Shown piece after piece: positions 17,499 through 25,488 of a DNA stretch of 64,000 nt. The stretch covers positions 62,001-126,000 of the forward strand of contig NZ_JAHUTS010000008.1 in NCBI RefSeq assembly GCF_019209835.1, read 5' to 3'. The notes beneath the pieces were generated by a model. It was not told where the DNA came from, searched no databases, and worked only from the letters and a program-made list of their open reading frames with translations. The stretch comes from Enterovibrio paralichthyis (GTDB lineage Bacteria; Pseudomonadota; Gammaproteobacteria; Enterobacterales; Vibrionaceae). Positions within the stretch are counted from its first letter, which is position 1; each line of letters begins with the position of its first letter. The position numbers were made by a program, and so were the translations under genes.

Positions 17499-19595
17499 TT
17501 AGATTGCCTGGATCTGGCGTGCGATGGTTTCCAGCAATGGGTATTTGTTTTCCAGCATAGGCGGGTAGAAGTAACCCAGCTCGGAATCGCTATTAAGCGT
17601 CTGTGGCTGGGTGAAATCTGACGCTTCTGTACCGGCAAAGAAGACATGACAAGGGGTGCCGACAGCAGTGGTCAGGCGGTGAACTGCGGTACCGGCAGTG
17701 ACCACAGCGTCCAACGCTTTGATCACAGCGGCAGTGCCTTCAAAATCATCACGCAAATCCAAACCATCAAGCTGCACAATGCGCACGCCGGAAAGCTTTT
17801 CTATCTTGTTCAGCTCTTTGCGGCAATCACCGTATTGCAGATTTACAAACACAGTGTCCGGGCACTGCTTAACCAGATGCGCGGCTTCTTCAGCCACCAG
17901 ATAGTGGATGTTCCGTGTTGCCGCCGCCAGGCCGCTTCGCCAGCAAATACCCACCAGTCTGGCGTCTGGGTTCGCTTTGCGAAGCGCTGCTACCTGTGAC
18001 TGCCAGTGCGCCTCGGTTTCCTGCGCCAGCTTGATATACGGAGACTGGTAAATATGGCGGCCAAAGTTGGCAAAGCAAATTCCGGCAAGGCTGCCACCGG
18101 CAACCCAGGCGGTAATGTCAGACAGGACAGATTCCGGAATATCAATGTCCTGACCATGATCCCGTTTCACCGGCACCATCACCGCTTCCGGATACGCGCG
18201 GGAAAGGATGTCTTCCAGACGCGGATCGCAGGCAACATACACCTTTTTGGCATTCTCCAGCACCATTGCCAGATTGTGGAAGTAGAGGATTTCATCCCCC
18301 ACGCCTTGCTCAGGCATCACCAGTACTACATCGTCTTTCGGGCGTTCAAGATTCCACTGTGGAACATTGCCGTTGTACTGCAGGCGGCGGTTACAGGTGA
18401 TACCCAGTTCGTTGGCGCGGTAATAATTTTCCCATTCACCCAGGGTGCGGTAGACAAAGCTGATATTAAAGCCCGCTTCGATATCCTGCGGATGTTGGGC
18501 AATGTACTCTTCCAGCAAGGCTTTCGACGTGTTGGCTTCACCTTTGTACCAGAGCACTTCCGCTAAATACGTGGAAAGGCGCTGTTTGTTTTCAGGTGTT
18601 GCCACACGGGCAGCCTGCTGGATGTGCTTTTGACAGGCGGTAATAGCTGCCGGGGTAAAGTTGTGGCGCGCACGCAAAAGCTGGAAACTGGCGGTAGCGA
18701 GGCGGTTCAGCAAATCGGCATCTTCAGGGTGCTGTTTGATAAAGCCGCTTGCCTGACGGTAAGCCTCCAGCCAGTTTTGCTCCTTTTCAAAGCTCAGAAC
18801 CAACAGACGGCAGAAGATGGCATCCTCTGGCCAGTGCTGCAGTCCAAACCGGGCATGGGTACGAGCAGCCGGGTAGTCATCAATTTTGATAGCGCTGTGG
18901 CTGAGCAGGACGACGGTCTCTTTATCCGAATTATCTTGCTCGAAGGCGCGCAACAAGTGCTGGCGTGCCAGCCCGTATTTTTCCTCACCCAGATAAATTT
19001 TTGCCACCCCCAGCAGGGCTGCGGGCACATCTCCCGCCACATTCATGACGGCATTAAATAAGAGCTTGGCCTGGTCGAGATTGCCGGTTGCCACCATTTG
19101 CCCTGCCAGTGAGAGGGTTTCCTCCACTTCCTGCTTCAGGGCGCTCTGTTTTTGTGTGGAAACGGCATCCATTTGCTTGGCTGTGCGACGACTTTCGCCG
19201 CGTTGCCCGGTCGCCGCGGTAAGTTGTTGCCGCAGCGCGAGAAGCTCCTGGTTGGTCGGGGCAACATCCAGCAAGGCATCAACAATTTCCAGCGCTTCTT
19301 TATTGGCACCGTGTTGAGCCAGTAAGTGAGCCTTATCAAATAAAATTGAGGCATCACCCGGTGATACCGACAGCGCGTGGTCGAGCTTTTTCAGCGCGGC
19401 TTGCCATTGTCCTTCCTCGCTGTCGAGAACGGCAAGCACCTGCAGCACAGGCACTGCATCCGGTGCATGGTTCAGGATTTGTTCGAATACTTCGCGGGCT
19501 TCACCTTTTTTCTGGTGTTGATAGAGCGAAACGCCATGCTCAAACGCCTGTTCCAGTGTCATTGCACTTTCATTGGTCTGGGTGGGATTGGTCAT
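17499..19595 (-). CDS. TPR protein with GT-B-type glycosyltransferase-like C-terminal domain; candidate flagellin glycosyltransferase
   Basis: The 698-residue cytoplasmic protein (no signal peptide or membrane helix) begins with many helical repeats of TPR type over about residues 14-400, for example EAREVFEQILNHAPDA and QWQAALKKLDHALSVSPGDA. From about 420 it has the motifs of the GT9/GT41-like fold: VMPEQGVGDEILYF (the EQGxGD nucleotide-sugar loop), LVGICWRSG, VFVNLQYG, then DFEGTAAVIKALDAVVTAGTAVHRL near the end. TPR plus GT proteins glycosylate flagellin in some bacteria; Caulobacter FlmG has this architecture. The gene is divergent from the first flagellin and has a sigma-54-like promoter (19654-19668). 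Both facts favour a flagellar role. The sugar, and whether transfer is to flagellin, are inference. Alternatives are a surface-polysaccharide or other protein glycosyltransferase. Confidence 0.75.
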   Translation of the reverse strand: MTNPTQTNESAMTLEQAFEHGVSLYQHQKKGEAREVFEQILNHAPDAVPVLQVLAVLDSEEGQWQAALKKLDHALSVSPGDASILFDKAHLLAQHGANKEALEIVDALLDVAPTNQELLALRQQLTAATGQRGESRRTAKQMDAVSTQKQSALKQEVEETLSLAGQMVATGNLDQAKLLFNAVMNVAGDVPAALLGVAKIYLGEEKYGLARQHLLRAFEQDNSDKETVVLLSHSAIKIDDYPAARTHARFGLQHWPEDAIFCRLLVLSFEKEQNWLEAYRQASGFIKQHPEDADLLNRLATASFQLLRARHNFTPAAITACQKHIQQAARVATPENKQRLSTYLAEVLWYKGEANTSKALLEEYIAQHPQDIEAGFNISFVYRTLGEWENYYRANELGITCNRRLQYNGNVPQWNLERPKDDVVLVMPEQGVGDEILYFHNLAMVLENAKKVYVACDPRLEDILSRAYPEAVMVPVKRDHGQDIDIPESVLSDITAWVAGGSLAGICFANFGRHIYQSPYIKLAQETEAHWQSQVAALRKANPDARLVGICWRSGLAAATRNIHYLVAEEAAHLVKQCPDTVFVNLQYGDCRKELNKIEKLSGVRIVQLDGLDLRDDFEGTAAVIKALDAVVTAGTAVHRLTTAVGTPCHVFFAGTEASDFTQPQTLNSDSELGYFYPPMLENKYPLLETIARQIQAI

Positions 19596-19653
19596 ATCGG
19601 ATCCGTGTGGTTGTGAACGCGAATTGTGCTTCTTTTATTTCCTGTGTTGTTCA

Positions 19654-19668
19654 GCAAATACCGTGCCG
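19654..19668 (-). promoter_or_regulatory. Sigma-54-type promoter for the TPR-glycosyltransferase gene
   Basis: Read on the minus strand: CGGCAC, 5 bases, TTGC. GG and GC are 12 bases apart, and only the first base departs from TGGCAC. Predicted start near 19642, giving a leader of about 46 bases. The same C-for-T change occurs in the element before fliO. Confidence 0.68.
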
Positions 19669-19908
19669 AAAGGCGCGTCATTACTGGAAAAAACGCTTTC
19701 TCCCTGTTTCGGCGGCAAAAATCGACCTGCTTTATTTATGAGTCACCACTCTTATTTATAGGATCTGGTGCTATGTTTATGAAGAGGCAATTAACGGGGC
19801 GGCAATTTGCCGATTTTCTTGAGGGAAAAATGAAAAATTTGCCGTTTTAGCGATCTCTCCCCGCTCTGTTTGCTTATAACTTAATGAAAAATAAGACTTT
19901 CCAAAAAT

Positions 19909-19923
19909 TGGCATGCAAATTGA
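19909..19923 (+). promoter_or_regulatory. Sigma-54-type promoter candidate 1 for the first flagellin
   Basis: TGGCAT, 5 bases, TTGA with correct 12-base GG-G spacing. It would give a leader of about 128 bases. It competes with the element at 19956. Confidence 0.55.
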
Positions 19924-19955
19924 ATATGATTGGGCATGAGGTGGCATTTCTGAGA

Positions 19956-19970
19956 TGGCACCGTTCCTGA
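19956..19970 (+). promoter_or_regulatory. Sigma-54-type promoter candidate 2 for the first flagellin
   Basis: TGGCAC, 5 bases, CTGA with correct GG-G spacing, resembling the flgK element (TGGCAC-N5-TTGA). The leader would be about 80 bases. One of the two elements, or both, probably drives this gene; in V. cholerae the flaA flagellin is sigma-54 dependent. Confidence 0.5.
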
Positions 19971-20062
19971 AAACGAATTGAAGGCTGGTCCCGCTTAACA
20001 ATCGGACTTTTTGTCGCGGGTAGGCTGTTTCGCAACAAACGCGAAAGTCAAAGGAGAGCAAA

Positions 20063-21205
20063 ATGGGTGTAACAGTTAACACCAACGTGTCTGCGATGAC
20101 TGCGCAGCGTTACCTGAATAAGTCGACAAATGAGCTGAATACGTCGATGGAACGCTTGTCGTCTGGTAGTCGGATCAACAGTGCGAAAGATGACGCCGCT
20201 GGTCTGCAGATCTCAAACCGACTCATTGCCCAAACGCGTGGTCTGGATGTTGCGATGCGTAATGCCAACGACGGCATTTCAATTGCACAAACCGCAGAAG
20301 GTGCGATGCAGGAATCGACCAACATTCTGCAACGTATGCGTGACCTGTCCCTGCAGTCAGCAAACGGTGCCAATGGTTCGGAAGAGCGTAAAGCGATTCA
20401 GGAAGAGGTGGCAGCACTTCAGGACGAACTTAACCGTATTGCTGAAACGACAGCATTCGGCGGTCGCAGACTGTTGAACGGTTCATTCGGTGAAGCATCA
20501 TTCCAAATCGGTGCGGACTCCGGTGAGGCAATTATCATGGGCCTGACCAGTATCCGTGCAGATGATTTCCGCATGGGCGGCACTGAGTTTGTGGGCACTC
20601 AAAGCAAATCCGCGGGTTGGGAAGTGTCCGGCACAGCGGCAACGCTGACCATGAACTTCACAACCAAAGCGGGTAACACCATCAATATCTCTATCGACGC
20701 CAAAGCCGGTGACGATATCGAGGAAGTGGCGACCTTTATTAACGGTCAGTCTGACGAGATGGTGACGGCGTCTGTCGACGATAACGGCCAATTGCAGATC
20801 TTCGTTGCAGAAGAGAAGCTGCAGGGCAATGTCACCTTCGGTGGCGGCCTGGCAACGTCACTGGGCTTTGTGACCGGTGCGGGTGCAGCAGTCACTACGC
20901 AGGACATTAACGTAAGTAATGTCGGTGGTGCGCAAATGGCGGTGGGTGTGATCGACTCTGCGATGCAGTATATCGACAGCCAGCGTGCAGATCTGGGTGC
21001 GAAGCAAAACCGACTCAGCCACACCATCAGCAACTTGTCGAACATTCAGGAAAACGTGTCTGCGTCTAACAGCCGCATCCGTGACACCGATTTCGCCAAG
21101 GAAACGACAGAGCTTACCAAAGGCCAAATCCTGCAACAGGCAAGTACCTCGATTCTGGCGCAGGCCAAGCAGCTGCCTCAAGCGGCACTCAACCTGCTTC
21201 AGTAA
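20063..21205 (+). CDS. Flagellin, first copy (FlaA-like, sigma-54 class)
   Basis: A filament subunit of 380 residues, secreted by the flagellar type III system. The N-terminal D0/D1 region (MGVTVNTNVSAMTAQRYLNKS, then RLSSGSRINSAKDDAAGLQIS near 31-51) and the C-terminal one (NVSASNSRIRDTDFAKETTELTKGQILQQASTS) are canonical. The central variable domain is about 170-280 and Ser/Thr-rich, offering possible O-glycosylation sites. AAAGGAGAG precedes the ATG. It has its own terminator and sigma-54-like promoters, unlike the second copy. By promoter class it corresponds to V. cholerae FlaA, but true orthology would need a tree. Confidence 0.93.
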   Translation: MGVTVNTNVSAMTAQRYLNKSTNELNTSMERLSSGSRINSAKDDAAGLQISNRLIAQTRGLDVAMRNANDGISIAQTAEGAMQESTNILQRMRDLSLQSANGANGSEERKAIQEEVAALQDELNRIAETTAFGGRRLLNGSFGEASFQIGADSGEAIIMGLTSIRADDFRMGGTEFVGTQSKSAGWEVSGTAATLTMNFTTKAGNTINISIDAKAGDDIEEVATFINGQSDEMVTASVDDNGQLQIFVAEEKLQGNVTFGGGLATSLGFVTGAGAAVTTQDINVSNVGGAQMAVGVIDSAMQYIDSQRADLGAKQNRLSHTISNLSNIQENVSASNSRIRDTDFAKETTELTKGQILQQASTSILAQAKQLPQAALNLLQ

Positions 21206-21224
21206 CCGGTTACCCGGCATTAGA

Positions 21225-21253
21225 AAAAGCGGCAATGGTTTGCCGCTTTTTTT
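21225..21253 (+). terminator. Intrinsic terminator after the first flagellin
   Basis: AAAAGCGGCAA (21225-21235) pairs with TTGCCGCTTTT (21240-21250), and seven or more T residues follow from within the right arm. It makes the first flagellin monocistronic. Confidence 0.93.
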
Positions 21254-21374
21254 GTGTTCAATTTCAGGTGGTTATCATCTAATCTCTCGTATTTCCCTAT
21301 CTTTTGTGCCGTTTTAATTTCCCGCTATTTCAATGCCTTGCCTCTATTCTCCCGAAATTTTTTATTTGCCTGCC

Positions 21375-21401
21375 TAAAGTTTTCCCCGTCGCGGGCGAAA
21401 A
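21375..21401 (+). promoter_or_regulatory. Upstream sigma-28-like promoter candidate for the second flagellin
   Basis: TAAAGTTT (perfect -35), 11 bases, GGCGAAAA (6 of 8 in the -10). It would give a leader of about 170 bases. Confidence 0.5.
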
Positions 21402-21474
21402 CTACAGGTAGCACCATGATATTGCACTGTTTCTCCCCAGATTCTGGGGTGTGAAAAAAATAGGAAAAAAGGTG

Positions 21475-21501
21475 TAAAGGTTTTTCCAAGCGTGCCGTTA
21501 C
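21475..21501 (+). promoter_or_regulatory. Sigma-28 promoter for the second flagellin operon
   Basis: TAAAGGTT, 11 bases, GCCGTTAC: 7 of 8 and 6 of 8 matches to the sigma-28 consensus with correct spacing. Predicted start about 72 bases before the flagellin ATG, so this is the more likely of the two candidates. Confidence 0.7.
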
Positions 21502-21580
21502 ATGGGTTGTGAGAGATTTAGAACTGGTTTTCCCTGGGTTGCTGGGCGGAAGCCGGACTTAGTACCAAAGGAGAATAGTT

Positions 21581-22720
21581 ATGGCTATTACAGTAAACAC
21601 TAACGTGCCTGCAATGACCGCTCAGCGCTACCTGAACAGCTCAACTGATTCGTTGAACGCGTCAATGGAACGTCTGTCTTCAGGCTTCCGTATTAACAGC
21701 GCGAAAGACGATGCAGCAGGCCTGCAAATTTCTAACCGCTTGATTGCACAAAGCCGTGGTCTGGACGTCGCAGTACGTAACGCCAACGACGGTATCTCCA
21801 TGTCGCAAACCGCTGAAGGTGCGATGGAAGAATCAAGCAACATCCTGCAACGTATGCGTGACCTGTCGCTGCAATCTGCTAACGGTGCGAACGGTACCGA
21901 AGAGCGTAAAGCGATTCAGGAAGAAGTAGTTGCCCTGCAAGACGAACTGAACCGTATCGCAGAAACCACCTCTTTCGGTGGTGCAAAACTGCTGAACGGC
22001 ACCTTCGGAACCAAAGCGTTCCAGATTGGTGCGGATGCCGGTGAAGCCGTGATGATGGACTTCAAAAACATCCGTGCTGACGAAGCGATGATGGGTGGTG
22101 CAACGTACAAAGCGACTGTTGCTGCATCTGTAGACATGGCTGCGTGGACCGCAACTGGCGGCGCTACCCTGACCATGAACATCACTAACGCCGACGGTTC
22201 AACTGCAACACTGAACATCGCTGCGAAGGCAGGCGACGACGTTGAAGAAATCGCGACCTACATCAACGGTAACGCAGACAGCAAAGTTTCTGCATCTGTG
22301 TCTGAAAACGGCGAGCTACAAATCGTTTCAGCATCAGGTTCAAGCGTTGCGTTCTCTGGTGCACTGGCAACTTCACTGGGCATGGCAGGTGCAGCGAAAG
22401 TTGACGAAACTATCCAGAACGTTGACGTGAGCACCGTGGGTGGTTCTCAGAAAGCGGTTGGTCTTATCGATAACGCAATGCAGTACATCGATTCACACCG
22501 CGCAGAACTGGGTGCGAAGCAAAACCGTCTGAGCCACGCGATTGCAAACCTGGACAACATCAACGAAAACGTGAGCGCGTCTAACAGCCGTATCCGTGAC
22601 GTTGACTTCGCGAAAGAAACTACACAGTTCACCAAATCTCAGATCCTGCAGCAGTCTGGTACGTCTATACTTGCACAAGCGAAGCAAGCGCCGTCAGCTG
22701 CACTGAGCCTGTTAGGCTAA
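21581..22720 (+). CDS. Flagellin, second copy (sigma-28 class)
   Basis: A second filament subunit, 379 residues, closely similar to the first in both terminal regions (MAITVNTNVPAMTAQRYLNSS; SNSRIRDVDFAKETTQFTKSQ) but different in the middle (about 170-280), where it is rich in Ala and Thr. AAAGGAG precedes the ATG. Codon choice is strongly biased to abundant-tRNA codons, more than in the first copy, as expected of the most abundant subunit. It is driven by sigma-28-type promoters and leads flaG-fliD-flaI-fliS. Vibrio species often have four to six flagellins; only two are seen here. Confidence 0.94.
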   Translation: MAITVNTNVPAMTAQRYLNSSTDSLNASMERLSSGFRINSAKDDAAGLQISNRLIAQSRGLDVAVRNANDGISMSQTAEGAMEESSNILQRMRDLSLQSANGANGTEERKAIQEEVVALQDELNRIAETTSFGGAKLLNGTFGTKAFQIGADAGEAVMMDFKNIRADEAMMGGATYKATVAASVDMAAWTATGGATLTMNITNADGSTATLNIAAKAGDDVEEIATYINGNADSKVSASVSENGELQIVSASGSSVAFSGALATSLGMAGAAKVDETIQNVDVSTVGGSQKAVGLIDNAMQYIDSHRAELGAKQNRLSHAIANLDNINENVSASNSRIRDVDFAKETTQFTKSQILQQSGTSILAQAKQAPSAALSLLG

Positions 22721-22737
22721 TAGATAGTAGCCATTAC

Positions 22738-22764
22738 TGACGGTGAGCTTGCCACTCACCGTCA
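22738..22764 (+). other. Hairpin between the second flagellin and flaG, without T-run
   Basis: TGACGGTGAG (22738-22747) pairs perfectly with CTCACCGTCA (22755-22764) around 7 bases. It is followed by AATAGCTAAC, not T residues. It probably acts as an mRNA 3'-end stabiliser or partial attenuator that makes flagellin more abundant than the downstream proteins. Confidence 0.65.
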
Positions 22765-22788
22765 ATAGCTAACAGGAGGTGAACTACG

Positions 22789-23211
22789 ATGGACATATCA
22801 TCCGTTTCGACGTCATCCCTGTCTCATGTGACTCCACAGTCAGGCACGAAAGTTGCTAGCAGTAAACAATCTGTGGAGGGGACCCAACCCAACATCACGA
22901 ACCAGCAGAAGATGGCTGAGAGTGTTGAAAAGCTGTCACAGCGTCGTGTTGAACAGGCTAACCGCCTTGAAGATACCCGCAAGCTGCAACAGGATCAGCT
23001 GGAAATGCTGGTAGAGCGACTGGATGAGTTTGTGTCTACCTTTAACAAAGGCTTGGCGTTCCGACTTGATGAGGATACTGGAAGAAGCGTTATCACTGTT
23101 TACGAAATGAGTAGCGGTGACATCATTCGCCAAATCCCTGAAAAAGAAATGCTTGAGCTGGCACAGCAACTGTCCCTTCATGCGAGGGGGCTGGTTGCAG
23201 AAAAGGTATAA
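22789..23211 (+). CDS. flaG: FlaG family protein
   Basis: FlaG proteins limit filament length in several polar flagellates, though the mechanism is not settled. This one has 140 residues: a Ser/Thr-rich, disordered first half, then a helical stretch (EKLSQRRVEQANRLEDTRKLQQDQLEML near 48-75). The conserved C-terminal FlaG core follows, with LAFRLDEDTGRSVITVYEMSSGDIIRQIPEKEMLELAQ near 90-127. A strong AGGAGGTG ribosome-binding site precedes the ATG. It is part of the flagellin-flaG-fliD-flaI-fliS unit. Confidence 0.93.
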   Translation: MDISSVSTSSLSHVTPQSGTKVASSKQSVEGTQPNITNQQKMAESVEKLSQRRVEQANRLEDTRKLQQDQLEMLVERLDEFVSTFNKGLAFRLDEDTGRSVITVYEMSSGDIIRQIPEKEMLELAQQLSLHARGLVAEKV

Positions 23212-23226
23212 ATGAGGTGAGTTAAA

Positions 23227-24594
23227 ATGGGTTTAAGCGCGACCGGCCTTGGCAGTGGAATGGACATCAGTTCCATGGTCAACAAAATTGTTGAGGCAGA
23301 GCGTGCGCCCAAACAAGAGCGTATCGTCAAGGGGTTAAACGATGTTGAAACTAACATCAGCGCTTACGGTAGACTCAAAACCTCCCTCGATACGATGAAA
23401 GATATGATGTATGACTTTCGTCGTAACAACACCTTCGCGGCGCGGAGTTCAGTTTCGGATAACCCTGAAACTGTCTCCGCCTCCGCTGACCACCAAGCCG
23501 TAACCGGCGTCTATTCCATCGATGTTCAGCAACTCGCCCAATCCCATAAACTGGTTTCTGACGGTCTCAACCCGAAAGCGAAATTCGGTGAAGGACAACT
23601 GGTGTTAAGCCTGGGTGGACGCAGTGCGACCATTGATATTGAACAAAGCAAAAGCTCCCTGCTGGATATTGTCCGCACCATTAACAGCCATCCTTCCAAT
23701 CCAGGCATAAAAGCTTCTGTCATCAATGACGACAGTGGCGCGCGCTTGATTCTGGGCGGGGACAAAACCGGCAAAGGCAACCAAATTTCTGTCGCGGTAA
23801 ACGCGCCGCTCACCAGCCCGCTAATGGCAATGGAATACAAACCGGGCGCAGAAATGAACGCCATGAATGAAATGCAGTCAGCAAAAGATGCGCGCATTGT
23901 CATTGATGGACTTGCCACGGTTTCCAGCGGCACCAATACCTTCTCCGACGCGATTCGTGGCGTCGAGATTTCGGTATCCCAGCTCACCAAGGCAGAAGAT
24001 GGTCCGGTGACCGTGACCGTCGATGAAGACCGCGACAAAGTCAAAGCGTCGCTGGAAGAGTTCGTGGATGCCTACAACGCTTTCTACCAAGTCACCAAAG
24101 CGTTGGCAAAATACGACCCGGAAACCCAACAGGGCGGCCCGTTAGTCGGCGACAGTGTCATCCGCTCCGCGGTGAGCCAGATGCGCTCCCTGTTTTCAAC
24201 CCCGATTGAAGGCGCGCCGGATTCACTTAAAACCCTTAGCGAGCTGGGGATTGCGACCACAATGGATGGGCGGCTGGAAATTAACTACAGCATGCTCGAC
24301 AAGCAATTGACGCAAAACTTTTCTGCGTTGGAAGGCTTCTTTGGTGGCAACGACGGTTTTGCGCGTAAGGTTGAAGAAACTGTCAAAGATTTTACCGGGA
24401 TAGGCGGGGCAATCCGTAACCGTGAGTCTACCTTGGGTGATCGCCGCATGCGCCTTGAAGATGAGCAAACAAAACTGGATCGCCGTATGGAAGATCTGGA
24501 AAACCGCACCTTGCGGCAGTTTTCTGCCATGGATAACGCCATGGGCGAAATGCAGTCTCAATTGGCTGCTATGCAAAACATTATGCCGGCGTAG
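23227..24594 (+). CDS. fliD: FliD, filament cap protein
   Basis: FliD forms the cap at the filament tip and folds incoming flagellin. The 455-residue protein begins MGLSATGLGSGMDISSMVNKIVEAERAP, the FliD N-terminal signature. It contains the FliD-type central domain (GVYSIDVQQLAQSHKLVSD near 98-116) and ends with a coiled C-terminal helix (DRRMRLEDEQTKLDRRMEDLENRTLRQFSAMDNAM). It is shorter than many Vibrio FliD proteins, which are often above 600 residues; the reduction lies in the outer domains. AGGTGAG precedes the ATG. Confidence 0.95.
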   Translation: MGLSATGLGSGMDISSMVNKIVEAERAPKQERIVKGLNDVETNISAYGRLKTSLDTMKDMMYDFRRNNTFAARSSVSDNPETVSASADHQAVTGVYSIDVQQLAQSHKLVSDGLNPKAKFGEGQLVLSLGGRSATIDIEQSKSSLLDIVRTINSHPSNPGIKASVINDDSGARLILGGDKTGKGNQISVAVNAPLTSPLMAMEYKPGAEMNAMNEMQSAKDARIVIDGLATVSSGTNTFSDAIRGVEISVSQLTKAEDGPVTVTVDEDRDKVKASLEEFVDAYNAFYQVTKALAKYDPETQQGGPLVGDSVIRSAVSQMRSLFSTPIEGAPDSLKTLSELGIATTMDGRLEINYSMLDKQLTQNFSALEGFFGGNDGFARKVEETVKDFTGIGGAIRNRESTLGDRRMRLEDEQTKLDRRMEDLENRTLRQFSAMDNAMGEMQSQLAAMQNIMPA

Positions 24595-24606
24595 GAGTGA
24601 TCTAAG

Positions 24607-24900
24607 ATGGATTCGCTTCTCGCCCAGCTAGATCAGATTGATAGCGATCTTATGACGCTACTCAGTCAAGAGGTGGTCAATTCAGATGAAATGGCACACT
24701 TATTGAATGAAAGAAAGGATTGTCTGGTACAGATCACGACATTGCCGGTAGCGCCGGAAAAAAATGCATGGACGAGCGCAGTCGCTCGCACCGAGCAGAT
24801 ACTCAATCTGATAAAAGCGCGTCGTGATGGTGCTGCCGCCCATGCCAGTCGATACATTAAAGGGCGTAAGTCAGTACAAATTTACAAAAAATTCGAGTAG
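24607..24900 (+). CDS. flaI: FlaI, FliT-like export chaperone
   Basis: A 97-residue, helical, charged protein between fliD and fliS, the position held by flaI in Vibrio and fliT in enterics. FliT chaperones the FliD cap protein. Two long helices are predicted, about 3-45 and 55-85, and a basic tail ends it (SRYIKGRKSVQIYKKFE). Similarity to enteric FliT is weak, so the name rests on gene order, size and helix pattern. GGAGTGA precedes the ATG. Confidence 0.8.
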   Translation: MDSLLAQLDQIDSDLMTLLSQEVVNSDEMAHLLNERKDCLVQITTLPVAPEKNAWTSAVARTEQILNLIKARRDGAAAHASRYIKGRKSVQIYKKFE

Positions 24901-24912
24901 GTGAGGATAGTT

Positions 24913-25317
24913 ATGAGAGGGTCACTTCAGGCCTACAAAAAAGTATCAATTGACAGTCAGCTGAGCGCGGCATCACCACACAAGGTGATTCAAATGCTGA
25001 TGGCAGGTGCAATTGAACGACTTATTCAGGGAAAAGCAGCCATGCTTCAGGGCGATATTCCTATGAAAGGGGAACGTCTGGGTAAAGCGCTGGACATCAT
25101 TATCAGTCTGCGTAGCTGTCTTTCAATGGATGATGGTGGTGAAATTGCCTCCAATCTGGATGCACTTTACGACTTCATGATCCGTCAAATTTCTGAAGCG
25201 AACAGAGACAATCTGGATGCACCTATCGATGACGTGATTGATATTTTGCGCGAAATTAAGTCAGCTTGGGATCAAATACCGGCTGAGTATCACAATATCA
25301 CTGCTGCAGACGCCTAA
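24913..25317 (+). CDS. fliS: FliS, flagellin export chaperone
   Basis: FliS binds the C-terminal helices of flagellin and stops early polymerisation. ATG 24913 is chosen over a GTG at 24901 because GTGAGGA lies at proper spacing before it and the protein then starts MRGSLQAYKKVSIDSQLS, as in the family. The 134 residues carry ASPHKVIQMLMAGAIERL near 22-39 and a four-helix pattern. It ends the late-gene unit; flrA begins 171 bases further on. Confidence 0.94.
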   Translation: MRGSLQAYKKVSIDSQLSAASPHKVIQMLMAGAIERLIQGKAAMLQGDIPMKGERLGKALDIIISLRSCLSMDDGGEIASNLDALYDFMIRQISEANRDNLDAPIDDVIDILREIKSAWDQIPAEYHNITAADA

Positions 25318-25488
25318 AACCCGTCACTTTCACTACAATCTAATCTGTCTTGGCACTGGAGTCACAGCTTTATTGTGTCTTCGGTTGCCTTATGTCCACC
25401 AATAAATACAATAGCTGGATTATTTTGTCACAGACGCTATTATTTGCGCCGGTGACGCAGATGGTTTCGGGGCAGATATATCTCACAC

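Larger units (their letters stand above)
19596..20062. other. Divergent intergenic region between the TPR-glycosyltransferase and the first flagellin
   Basis: This 467-base gap holds no convincing gene. It has one minus-strand sigma-54-like element (19654) and two plus-strand ones (19909 and 19956), plus an AT-rich middle at about 19790-19900 that could hold activator sites. The flagellin leader would be 80-128 bases long. No repeats or transposon remnants are visible. Confidence 0.7.
21206..21580 (+). other. Intergenic region between the two flagellin genes
   Basis: This 375-base gap contains the terminator of the first flagellin (21225-21253), then AT-rich DNA with two sigma-28-like promoters (21375-21401 and 21475-21501). 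A small CCCCAGATTCTGGGG inverted repeat lies at about 21436-21450 between the two promoters. No gene is supported. Confidence 0.7.

Noticed and set aside
18006..18566. A 186-codon plus-strand frame inside the TPR-glycosyltransferase gene
   Set aside because: Opposite to a coherent TPR/GT reading frame; no start signals or domain pattern.
19800..19825. A sigma-28-like -10 (GCCGATTT) in the flagellin upstream region
   Set aside because: The only -35-like TAAC lies 9 instead of 11 bases away and matches poorly.
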